A DNA stretch of 22,410 nt from an uncultured Desulfobulbaceae bacterium. GTDB lineage: Bacteria; Desulfobacterota; Desulfobulbia; Desulfobulbales; Desulfobulbaceae. Position numbers and translations under genes: made by a program. This document shows, piece after piece, positions 15,983 through 22,410 of this stretch (position 1 is its first letter; each line of letters begins with the position of its first letter). Below the pieces are notes generated by a model. The model was not told where the DNA came from. It did not search any database and saw nothing but the letters and a program-made list of their open reading frames with translations. The stretch covers positions 1 through 22,410 of the forward strand of contig CAMYOP010000005.1 of assembly GCA_947260045.1 (NCBI GenBank), read 5' to 3'.

Positions 15983-16888
15983 ATGAATTTTGTGAGAGTA
16001 AAAATATTTCCCCAGACCCGGTACTCGAGACTGTTGCTGTTTATTCTTGCGACTGTCATTTCTTTATGGCCTCTGACCGTCATGGCAGAGACCTCTGATA
16101 GCAAAACGCTGCCAACCATGAAACCGTTTCAAAAATTTGGAAAAAGCAGTGTTGATAGTATCATTTTCGAAGAACCTGACCTGCCATTCCTGAAAATAGA
16201 ACCAACTACCCCTGTTCAACAGGGAGAGTTACTCCCTAAAATTGCTATTATTATTGATGATATGGGCCATCATGAAAAACTGGGTGATCAACTGCTTGAC
16301 CTTGATGTAAATCTTACCTTCTCTTTTTTACCATACGCCCCATTCACCAAGGTGCAAGTGGAAAAAGCACATGCCAAAAATAGAGAAATACTGATCCATC
16401 TGCCAATGGAGGCACAGGATAAAACATGGGATCCAGGTCCAAATGCACTGTACCTTGCTGATTCACCAGAGAAACAACGTTTGGCCATTGAAATGAATTT
16501 AGCTGCCGTGCCCTATGCGCTTGGCGTCAACAACCATATGGGTTCTCGTTACACAGAAGACAGGGAGGCTATGCGTCTTGTCCTGGAAGAACTGAAAAAG
16601 AGAAATTTATTCTTTATCGATTCCTTTACCACCGCACAATCTGTCGCCATGGAAGAGGCCAGAAAATTAGGCATTAAAACAGCCAGACGCCATGTATTTC
16701 TAGATAATATACATACCCAGGAAAATATTTGCCGTCAGCTCGAAAAGCTGATAACCCTTGCCAAGCAACAAGGATGGGCCATTGGAATAGGACATCCCAA
16801 CAAAGAAACACTGCTCGCTTTGACTAAATGTCATCAAAACTTATTCAAGCAGGTTCAAATTGTAGCTGTACAGGAACTCTTAGATTAA
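15983..16888 (+). CDS. YibQ-type divergent polysaccharide deacetylase, exported
   Basis: About 301 aa from ATG 15983 (GTG 15980 or TTG 15977 are possible; the longer frame from 15887 runs deep into the previous gene). A signal peptide is clear: basic n-region, hydrophobic core LLLFILATVISLWPL, cleavage after VMA. The mature protein carries IAIIIDDMGHHEKLGDQLL, FSFLPYAP, REILIHLPMEA, ALGVNNHMGSRYT, FFIDSFTT and IGIGHPNKET, the conserved blocks of the divergent polysaccharide deacetylase (DUF610) family, which has a NodB-like fold. In YibQ-containing bacteria it often neighbours envelope genes; substrate and activity are unproven. It converges on ispH with a 20-base gap and no clear terminator. 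Confidence 0.88.
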   Translation: MNFVRVKIFPQTRYSRLLLFILATVISLWPLTVMAETSDSKTLPTMKPFQKFGKSSVDSIIFEEPDLPFLKIEPTTPVQQGELLPKIAIIIDDMGHHEKLGDQLLDLDVNLTFSFLPYAPFTKVQVEKAHAKNREILIHLPMEAQDKTWDPGPNALYLADSPEKQRLAIEMNLAAVPYALGVNNHMGSRYTEDREAMRLVLEELKKRNLFFIDSFTTAQSVAMEEARKLGIKTARRHVFLDNIHTQENICRQLEKLITLAKQQGWAIGIGHPNKETLLALTKCHQNLFKQVQIVAVQELLD

Positions 16889-16908
16889 AAAATTTTCTTT
16901 GGCCAATA

Positions 16909-17829
16909 TTATACTTTCAGGTCAGGAACCTGAAACTGGATACTCTCCTCTTTCCCTTCCATTTCCTCAAAAAACTGAGCACCATGTTTTTGAAGAAACG
17001 TTTTTACTTCGTTGACCAAATCCTCTGGCGCAGATGCCCCGGCAGTAATGCCAACGGTTTCTACTCCCAGTAACCAGGAAGGATCAATTTCTCCTGCATT
17101 ATCGACAAGGTATGACTTTACACCTCGATTAGCGGCAACTTCACGCAACCTGTTGGAGTTAGAACTGTTTTTCGAGCCAACTACCAATAGTAAATCAACA
17201 CTATCAGCCAGCTCGCGGACAGAATCCTGACGATTAGTGGTTGCATAACAGATATCTGTGCGTTCTGGTTCAGATATTTCAGGAAACTTTTGGCGAATTG
17301 CCTCAACAATTTGCCTGGCATCATCCACACTGAGGGTGGTCTGGGTAACGTAACCAACCTGATGGGGATTGTTCACCTCCAAACCTGCCACCTCTTCAGC
17401 ACTTGATACCACATGAACCGCTCCCAAAGCCTGACCACAGGTTCCTTCAACCTCAGGATGCCCTTTATGACCAATCACCAGTACGTCATAGCCCTTGGCA
17501 TTCAACCTCTTGACCCTTTGATGTACTCGAGAAACCAGGGGACAGGTGGCATCAATTGTCTTTAAGCCCAATCTCCTGGCCTGGTTCTCCACACTGGGAC
17601 TGACACCATGGGCGCTGAAAATAGTGACAGATCCCGTTGGTATTTCTTCAAGTTCTTCGACAAATACCACACCTTTCTTGGCAAGCTCAGTAATGACTCT
17701 TGTGTTATGGACAATTTCGTGCAGGACATATACTGGCGAGCCGCATTCAACCAGAGCCTGCTCCACTATACTGATGGCTCTCTCAACTCCAGCGCAGAAT
17801 CCTCTTGGTTTTGCGAGAATAATTTTCAT
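16909..17829 (-). CDS. ispH: 4-hydroxy-3-methylbut-2-enyl diphosphate reductase (IspH/LytB)
   Basis: A 306-aa [4Fe-4S] enzyme, the last step of the MEP pathway, yielding isopentenyl and dimethylallyl diphosphate. The cluster cysteines are C12 (PRGFCAGVERA), C96 (IDATCPLVSRVH) and C194 (DICYATTNRQ). Substrate-binding H41, H74 (FSAHGVSP) and H124 with E126 (GHKGHPEVEGT) are all present. ATG 17829 has AGGA six to seven bases upstream. It is the last gene of a six-gene minus-strand operon, 12 bases after the unknown gene. Its product feeds the prenyl synthase encoded convergently at 14959-15972. Confidence 0.98.
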   Translation of the reverse strand: MKIILAKPRGFCAGVERAISIVEQALVECGSPVYVLHEIVHNTRVITELAKKGVVFVEELEEIPTGSVTIFSAHGVSPSVENQARRLGLKTIDATCPLVSRVHQRVKRLNAKGYDVLVIGHKGHPEVEGTCGQALGAVHVVSSAEEVAGLEVNNPHQVGYVTQTTLSVDDARQIVEAIRQKFPEISEPERTDICYATTNRQDSVRELADSVDLLLVVGSKNSSNSNRLREVAANRGVKSYLVDNAGEIDPSWLLGVETVGITAGASAPEDLVNEVKTFLQKHGAQFFEEMEGKEESIQFQVPDLKV

Positions 17830-17841
17830 GAATAGTCCTGA

Positions 17842-18345
17842 TTATTTCTGACAGATAATGTGCCAGTCAGGTGGAAAAGCTGAATCATCTAATTGCAAGG
17901 CCTTAAGAAAGTCACTTAATTCATCCTGGCAACAATTGACTGAACTTACTCGCCCTCCACTGTTGATATCAGCATACTCCTGATCAATAAAACGGATAAG
18001 AGCAGCTGAAACAACAACACGAAACTCCTTATAATCGCTGCGACCAACTCTTTTGCAAAAATTATAAAACCGACTCCAATTAGCTATTGTCCTGGCCAAA
18101 CCACGATAAATTCTTAGATCCCTGTTTTCTGGATCCAGGTCACGCAATATAATTTCTTTAAATCGATTAGAAGCAGCGTCATGCAGGGCATCAACCTCAT
18201 CATACTGGAGACCTAAACCTGGTCCTTCTTCATCCTTGGTCAGATAGTAGAGAGAGGAGTGCAGGGCAATTTCCGGTATCTCTCCAGAATTACGGACAAT
18301 AATGACTTCTTCTTCTAACAGAGCTTCACGTTCGTGTACAATCAC
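17842..18345 (-). CDS. Conserved-looking hypothetical protein between hemA and ispH
   Basis: A 167-aa acidic soluble protein that I do not recognise. It starts with GTG in a GTGA overlap with the hemA stop (4 bases), with GAGAAG upstream, so it is translationally coupled to hemA. It is predicted mostly helical; notable points are a N-terminal E-rich stretch (EREALLEEEVIIVRN), a central region LRIYRGLARTIANWSRFYNF, and a cysteine-containing C-terminus (NCCQ and IICQK). No signal peptide or membrane segment is seen. Codon use and spacing look like its neighbours. A link to heme or isoprenoid synthesis is only positional. Confidence 0.8.
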   Translation of the reverse strand: MIVHEREALLEEEVIIVRNSGEIPEIALHSSLYYLTKDEEGPGLGLQYDEVDALHDAASNRFKEIILRDLDPENRDLRIYRGLARTIANWSRFYNFCKRVGRSDYKEFRVVVSAALIRFIDQEYADINSGGRVSSVNCCQDELSDFLKALQLDDSAFPPDWHIICQK

Positions 18346-19634
18346 TGATCTTCTCGGTCCATACGACTTTCTTCGAGATTGAAGAGATCTCTTACAATAT
18401 CGATTCTTGTTTTCTGATTGGTTCCATTATTACCATTTTTCAGGTATTGCAGGGGATGGTGAAGAACTTTTGCCACTATGGCGCTCGCCATCTTTTCAAC
18501 TGATTTCTGTTCAGCAGCTGTCAATCCCTGAATTCGGCCTATGCTCTTTTCAAGTTCATTGCGACAAATTTTATCTGCCATACTGCGTAGTTCAACAATC
18601 GTTGGGGTCAATTCAGTCTTTTCAAGCCATTGACCAAATTTTAACGATTCTTCCTGGACAATGCGTTCGGCCTTGAGAGCCTCTTTGTCTCGCTCGGCTT
18701 TGTTCATCTCTACGACATTATTTAAATCATCTATATCATAGAGATAAACATTTTCAAGATCGTTAATATTCTGATCTAAATCTCGGGGTACGGCTATATC
18801 GATAAAAAAGAGCGGTTTGTTTCTGCGCTCCTTCATAACCGGCTTCACATCATCTTTACTAAGGATGATAGAAGAAGCACCTGTTGAGCTCACAATGATA
18901 TCAACATAAGCCAGCTGATCAACAAGCTCACCAAGTGAAACAGCAGTTCCGCCAAAGCGCCTGGCTAATTTAACGGCTCTCTCTAAAGTGCGGTTTGCAA
19001 CAACAACCTCACTTACGCCTTGCCCTACCAGGTGTTCAGCCGCTAGTTCAGCCATTTCACCAGCACCAACAAGCAATACTTTTTTGTCATCTAAGCTACC
19101 GAAAATCTTTCGAGCAAGCTCTATGGCAGCATAACTGATGGAGACTGCATTTGCTCCGATTTGGGTCTCTGAACGAACTCGTTTTGCAACGGTGAATGAT
19201 TTATGCAGTAATTTATTGAGGACAAGACCTATTGTTTTCAGGTCTGAGGCATAACGGTAAGCTTCTTTTAACTGTCCAAGAATCTGGGACTCACCAACAA
19301 TCATAGAGTCAAGACTGGAAGCGACCATAAATAAATGATTAATCGCCTCATTATTCTGATACTGGTAGACGTGACGTTCCAGTTGGTCTTTTTCAATACT
19401 GCTGCCAAAAAGCAGATCCAATATTTGCAAGCGGGCAAGAGTGGGGTCCGTGCAGGTAAAAAGTACCTCAACACGGTTGCAGGTGGAGAGTAGGTAATAC
19501 TCGTTTATGGTATCAAGAGCTCCAAGTGCGGCTAAAGGGCTTTCATATCCATCCGAAAGAGCCATCTTTTCCCGTACTTCCAAAGGCGTTGTTTTATGAT
19601 TGACGCCCAGCAGCACTATTGATTCATGCGGCAT
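18342..19634 (-). CDS. hemA: Glutamyl-tRNA reductase
   Basis: About 430 aa. It reduces glutamyl-tRNA to glutamate-1-semialdehyde, the first committed step of C5-pathway tetrapyrrole synthesis. LLGVNHKTTPLEVREKM opens the catalytic domain and the nucleophile is C52 in LLSTCNRVEVL. ESQILGQLKEAY is the conserved helix, VLLVGAGEMAELAAEHL the NADPH-binding motif, and the C-terminal dimerisation helices include a QYLKNG end. ATG 19634 gives the standard N-terminus and has GGGA about ten bases upstream; ATG 19649 adds five residues. Either overlaps the end of the CcsA/HemX gene. GluTR is normally the regulated step of the pathway, and placing it mid-operon ties it to siroheme and cytochrome assembly genes. 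Confidence 0.97.
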   Translation of the reverse strand: MPHESIVLLGVNHKTTPLEVREKMALSDGYESPLAALGALDTINEYYLLSTCNRVEVLFTCTDPTLARLQILDLLFGSSIEKDQLERHVYQYQNNEAINHLFMVASSLDSMIVGESQILGQLKEAYRYASDLKTIGLVLNKLLHKSFTVAKRVRSETQIGANAVSISYAAIELARKIFGSLDDKKVLLVGAGEMAELAAEHLVGQGVSEVVVANRTLERAVKLARRFGGTAVSLGELVDQLAYVDIIVSSTGASSIILSKDDVKPVMKERRNKPLFFIDIAVPRDLDQNINDLENVYLYDIDDLNNVVEMNKAERDKEALKAERIVQEESLKFGQWLEKTELTPTIVELRSMADKICRNELEKSIGRIQGLTAAEQKSVEKMASAIVAKVLHHPLQYLKNGNNGTNQKTRIDIVRDLFNLEESRMDREDQ

Positions 19635-20442
19635 AGGTGTGAATCCCATCCAAAAAATATGTTACGCCCCAGAGAGTAAAGAGTACTGACAGAAAAGCAA
19701 TAATTGTCATTATTGCGGCTCGTCTCCCTCTCCAGCCAACGGTGAAACGCTGATGGACCAGAGCTGCATACAAAAACCAGGTAATAAGAGACCAGGTCTC
19801 TTTTGGATCCCAGTGCCAGTATGCTCCCCAGGCCTGTTTCGCCCAGACAGAACCAGTGATAATACCCAAGGTTAAAAGGGGAAAACCAACGGACAGACAG
19901 TGATGATTGAGTTTATCAAGGGCGTCAAGGGACGGCAGCCTCGAATAAAAGAGACCAAAACGCTTTTGTTTTATCTCTCTTTCCTGGAGAAGATACATAA
20001 TGCCGCCGATGCAGGCCAGTGCAAGAAACCCATCAGCCACAATAGCTATGGAAGCATGAACAGGGAGCCACCAACTCTGGAGCGCTGGAACGAGTGGTAA
20101 AATTGTCTTGGGTGCCATGGCAGACAGCAACATAAGACAAAAGGTCAGCAGTGAAACAAATGTACCAAAATTTTTAACCGTATAGCGCCAGCGAAATGAA
20201 AGGTAACACCAGGCAACAGACCATGCAAAAAACGATACAGTTTCGTGTTGGCTGGTGATTGGCGTATGGCCCGCCTCAAAGTAACGAAGAATAATGGTCA
20301 GGGTATGGCAAAGGCCAGCTCCTAGAAAAATTGTCCGGGCAACTTTACGTACCTTGGCATTTTGCGACACGAAAAAAACCATATACGTTGTCGCTGCCAG
20401 AAAATATATAAAAAAACTAATTTGAAACAGTAAAGAACTCAT
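19624..20442 (-). CDS. CcsA/HemX-family cytochrome c assembly membrane protein
   Basis: A 272-aa integral membrane protein with about eight hydrophobic helices. The tryptophan-rich heme-handling motif WGAYWHWDPKETWSLITW lies near residues 200-217 (extracytoplasmic in the family). Conserved histidines flank it: PITSQHET, PVHASIAI, KLNHHCLSVG and the C-terminal HTYAA. In Ccs (System II) cytochrome c maturation, CcsA/CcsB-type proteins deliver heme across the membrane; the shorter HemX proteins next to hemA (as in Bacillus) instead affect GluTR level. Length (~270 aa) and position directly before hemA fit HemX; the complete WWD motif fits CcsA. The start overlaps the previous gene by ATGA. Confidence 0.9.
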   Translation of the reverse strand: MSSLLFQISFFIYFLAATTYMVFFVSQNAKVRKVARTIFLGAGLCHTLTIILRYFEAGHTPITSQHETVSFFAWSVAWCYLSFRWRYTVKNFGTFVSLLTFCLMLLSAMAPKTILPLVPALQSWWLPVHASIAIVADGFLALACIGGIMYLLQEREIKQKRFGLFYSRLPSLDALDKLNHHCLSVGFPLLTLGIITGSVWAKQAWGAYWHWDPKETWSLITWFLYAALVHQRFTVGWRGRRAAIMTIIAFLSVLFTLWGVTYFLDGIHTYAA

Positions 20443-21104
20443 GAATTAGTTTGCCCAAGAGAGCTGAAATCAAAAGGATAATGAGCACCAAGCTCGCCTT
20501 GCAGATGCTTTTCCAGTAAATCCCACTGAGAAGATTTTATCCAGTGAACTATATCGTCATGCAAAATATTTTTAAATAAATTTTTCTTTTCTTCCTGGGT
20601 GTACTCTCCCGCAAGGATTACTTCTCGAATCTGGGACATCAGATCAAGAAGAGCTTGATACTCCATGCCGTACTCACTCTCAAGCTGCCTTCTGATCATA
20701 GCAGAAACTGCCGGGCTTTTGCCATGGGTGGAGACAGTGAGGAGCAAGTCACCTGAGCGAATGGCCGCAGGTACCTGAAAACTGCAGGCTTCAGGATCAT
20801 CAACAACATTCACCAAAATTCCCCTTTTTTCAGCCTCAGCTTGAATGGCCTTCTGCACATCCTGCCTGTCTGTGGCGGCAAATACCAGCGTTGCACCTTG
20901 GAGATCACCACCTTCAAAAGGTCTCTTTCTCCAGGTGATACTCTTTTTCTGAAATAGCATATACAACTCATCACTTATTTCAGGGCTAATGACCGTTACG
21001 ACACCATCTCCGGCAAGTAAACCCTTTACCTTACGGCTGGCAACACTGCCCCCCCCTACAACAACACAGGGTTTTTCAGAAATATCAAGACAGACAGGAT
21101 ACAT
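20439..21104 (-). CDS. Precorrin-2 dehydrogenase / sirohydrochlorin ferrochelatase (CysG-N/Met8-like)
   Basis: A 221-aa enzyme that oxidises precorrin-2 to sirohydrochlorin with NAD+, and in many homologues inserts iron to give siroheme. The NAD-binding loop is VVVGGGSVASRKV (14-26), with LVFAATDRQDVQ and the catalytic NVVDDPEACSFQ (D102/D103, equal to the CysG/Met8 Asp) and STHGKSPAVS. It corresponds to the N-terminal module of CysG; the methyltransferase half is supplied here by cobA-hemD at 7122-8687. ATG 21104 lies 8 bases after the methyltransferase stop, and its 3' end overlaps CcsA/HemX by ATGA. Siroheme is the cofactor of dissimilatory sulfite reductase, consistent with a sulfate reducer. 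Confidence 0.95.
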   Translation of the reverse strand: MYPVCLDISEKPCVVVGGGSVASRKVKGLLAGDGVVTVISPEISDELYMLFQKKSITWRKRPFEGGDLQGATLVFAATDRQDVQKAIQAEAEKRGILVNVVDDPEACSFQVPAAIRSGDLLLTVSTHGKSPAVSAMIRRQLESEYGMEYQALLDLMSQIREVILAGEYTQEEKKNLFKNILHDDIVHWIKSSQWDLLEKHLQGELGAHYPFDFSSLGQTNS

Positions 21105-21112
21105 ACCGTATA

Positions 21113-21805
21113 TCAGACTTTCGCTGTCAAACGATGAAGCATAATGAACTTATCTTCTTCGATAGACTTTAGTCTTCTTTTTGAAGCTGAAATATTATAA
21201 AATTCCTGTGCTTTGTGCAAAAACGGCGACAGGGATTGACGATTTATATCATGTGCCAAATAAATAACGCCTCCTGGTTTCAAAGTCTGGGCCATTACAT
21301 CAAGAAGAGGCTGATAGAAATCTTCTCTAAAAAGAATTTCAGCTCCTATGATTATATCATAGCGGCCAATATCCCTTGGATTAAGCCAGTCGAGCATTTC
21401 AAACTGGACATTATCAAGCTTGCTGGCTGCTGCACTGACCCGCTGAAAATCCAGTATAATTTCTTCGTAATCCGTCAAGGTAGTATTACAGCCAGCCGCT
21501 GCCGCAATTAAACCTGGTACACCAAGACCAGCACCCAGATCGAGCAGTGTAGTATTTTCCTCAAATTTCTGGCCAGCTAAAAACTCTGCAAGCACCATTG
21601 CCGATTCCCAGAGTTTCACCCAAAACGGAAATTCAGATGGATTCTTTAAGGGGTCCTTGCCTTTCAACAGAGGTTCAATGTCTGTTATTTTTAACAAATT
21701 CAATCGAATATCGCCCAACTGCAAAGGTTCAAAACCTACGGGATACTCTTTTTGAATATTGTCATATAAATTTTTCGCTTCCACGGGAAGTGTCTGCGGA
21801 TCCAT
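21113..21805 (-). CDS. SAM-dependent methyltransferase (protein lysine methyltransferase-like)
   Basis: A 230-aa class I methyltransferase. SAM motif I is LLDLGAGLGVPG (87-98), followed by TLTDYEE (motif II acidic), NVQFEMLDWL and DIIIGAEILFRED, with a late KPGGVIYLAHD. The pre-motif WVKLWESAMVLAEFL matches the Methyltransf_16 / METTL21 group, whose members methylate lysine on proteins; in bacteria the substrates are mostly unknown. It has the strongest ribosome site in the window (GGAGG five bases before ATG) and opens the siroheme-hemA-ispH operon. It could be unrelated to heme metabolism. Confidence 0.85.
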   Translation of the reverse strand: MDPQTLPVEAKNLYDNIQKEYPVGFEPLQLGDIRLNLLKITDIEPLLKGKDPLKNPSEFPFWVKLWESAMVLAEFLAGQKFEENTTLLDLGAGLGVPGLIAAAAGCNTTLTDYEEIILDFQRVSAAASKLDNVQFEMLDWLNPRDIGRYDIIIGAEILFREDFYQPLLDVMAQTLKPGGVIYLAHDINRQSLSPFLHKAQEFYNISASKRRLKSIEEDKFIMLHRLTAKV

Positions 21806-21810
21806 TCAAA

Positions 21811-21815
21811 CCTCC
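21811..21815 (-). promoter_or_regulatory. Strong Shine-Dalgarno of the methyltransferase/hemA operon
   Basis: GGAGG on the minus strand, five bases before ATG 21805; it fixes that start. The sequence upstream (21830-21900) is very AT-rich with several -10-like hexamers, but no pair with correct spacing stands out, so I do not place a promoter. Confidence 0.75.
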
Positions 21816-22132
21816 AAAGTAGGTATAGCTACAAAATGCTAATTAGAATTTTTTATATTTAAAACAAATAATTACCTAAATAAAGTATATTTATCATACA
21901 TGAAAACAATCCTTGTAAAATGAAAAATAGCAAAATATCTTTTCACTATACCAGGATTATATACCAGCTGAAATTGCAATTCGAGAGGAAAGGAAAACTG
22001 ATCCGATTTTGTCCGATTCTTAAGGAACCCTGTCTCCTTTGAGAAAAGGAACGGGGACATCCATGATAAGTATTGTCAAGGGGAAAACGGAGATTTCCCT
22101 ATAACCTCCATGAAAAAAAAAGTGAAAAAAAA
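21816..22132. other. AT-rich noncoding spacer
   Basis: No convincing gene is seen. The left part (21830-21950) is extremely AT-rich and must hold the promoter of the minus-strand operon. At 22035-22050 a short hairpin TCCTTT-GAGA-AAAGGA is followed by ACGGGGACA; with TGTC before it, this could be a longer bulged stem. A stretch at 22051-22110 with GGGGAC and AAGGGG repeats resembles the edges of small dispersed repeats, but no boundaries can be fixed. Confidence 0.45.
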
Positions 22133-22151
22133 GGGGTCGCATTTATTTTTC
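22133..22151 (+). repeat. Half-element resembling the inverted-repeat arm at 3230
   Basis: GGGGTCGCATTTATTTTTC here resembles GGGGACCGATTTTATTTTTC at 3230-3249, with a few substitutions and one indel, again following an A-rich run. No matching opposite arm is found before the RHS fragment begins a few bases later, so it looks like a truncated repeat end. Confidence 0.4.
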
Positions 22152-22156
22152 GGTGA

Positions 22157-22410
22157 ATCCACCACCATCCCCCGGATATCGCTTTTGATTATGACCGCCT
22201 GGGCCGCAAAAAAGGTGTTACCGATGGCCTGGGCAGCAGATCTTTTGTCTATAACCCCACGCTTGCGCTTGAGAGCGAGACCATTACCGGCGCAATCTAT
22301 AACCGTACCCTGACCAGGAGTTATGATACTGTTGTTCCCGGCCGGGCCAATGGTTTTACGCTCGATTCCGGCTATCAGGTACGGTATGGTTTTGATGATG
22401 TCGGTCGTTT
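22157..22410 (+). pseudogene. 5'-truncated RHS/YD-repeat gene fragment (runs off the window)
   Basis: The frame from 22157, directly after an in-frame TGA (22154-22156), reads FDYDRLGRKKGVTDGLGSRS, then ESETITGAIYNRTLTRSYD, VVPGRANGFTLDSGYQVRYG and FDDVGRF. These are YD (RHS) repeats: [F/Y]DYDxLGRxxxVTDGxGSR and YGFDDxGR. RHS proteins are large cell-surface or secreted toxin shells. There is no start codon, ribosome site or secretion signal in this frame; it begins abruptly beside a repeat end, so the 5' part seems lost. The 3' end lies beyond 22410, so whether a toxin tip follows is not visible. GC is higher than in the spacer before it. Confidence 0.8.

Noticed and set aside
21872..22060. 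62-aa minus-strand open frame in the AT-rich spacer
   Set aside because: No ribosome site, biased composition, and it overlaps the short hairpin; random opening is likelier.
22110..22313. 67-aa open frame starting ATG-AAA repeats
   Set aside because: It is out of frame with the clear YD-repeat reading frame over the same bases, and its product is basic low-complexity sequence.

Overview
The window looks like chromosome from a sulfate-reducing or related Desulfobacterota bacterium, probably Desulfobulbales-like. The reasons are moderate GC with AT-rich spacers, an adenylate kinase with the Cys-X5-His...Cys-X2-Cys metal site known from Desulfovibrio enzymes, a CobA-HemD fusion with a stand-alone precorrin-2 dehydrogenase (siroheme supply), and an ApgM-type protein beside homoserine dehydrogenase. 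The taxonomic call is inference. Most of the window is housekeeping genes. The last ~0.6 kb is AT-rich spacer followed by a broken accessory gene.

Layout. Positions 20-3159, minus strand: an initiator tRNA-Met with its own promoter, preceded by a hom - apgM-like - thioesterase operon. Positions 3160-3650: a 490-base spacer with an imperfect inverted repeat (MITE/REP-like) and the adk promoter. Positions 3651-4385: adk with a textbook terminator. Positions 4428-10559, plus strand: gmhA, a deoxyhypusine-synthase-like gene of unknown function, hemC, a cobA-hemD fusion, a small CULT-domain (cereblon-like) gene and an MFS drug-efflux-type transporter. Positions 10572-12419, minus strand: a REC-GAF-histidine kinase. 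Positions 12546-16888, plus strand: a HEAT-repeat protein, a DinG/XPD-type helicase, a polyprenyl diphosphate synthase and a YibQ-type divergent polysaccharide deacetylase. Positions 16909-21805, minus strand: a tight operon of methyltransferase, precorrin-2 dehydrogenase, CcsA/HemX, hemA, an unknown gene and ispH. Positions 22157-22410: a 5'-truncated RHS/YD-repeat fragment running off the window.

How the genes work together. hemA (glutamyl-tRNA to glutamate semialdehyde), hemC, hemD, cobA and the Met8-like dehydrogenase cover the tetrapyrrole route to precorrin-2 and sirohydrochlorin/siroheme; hemL and hemB are not in the window. CcsA/HemX suggests a link to cytochrome c maturation. ispH and the polyprenyl synthase supply isoprenoids (quinone side chain or undecaprenyl-type carriers), and gmhA starts ADP-heptose synthesis for LPS.

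The most interesting item is the 142-residue CULT-domain protein at 8650-9078. It has a complete zinc site and all three tryptophans of the thalidomide/uracil-binding cage seen in cereblon, and it sits between cobA-hemD and an efflux pump. Second-tier items are the deoxyhypusine-synthase-like protein that lacks an obvious catalytic lysine, the candidate non-orthologous homoserine kinase, and the repeat/RHS junction at the right edge.
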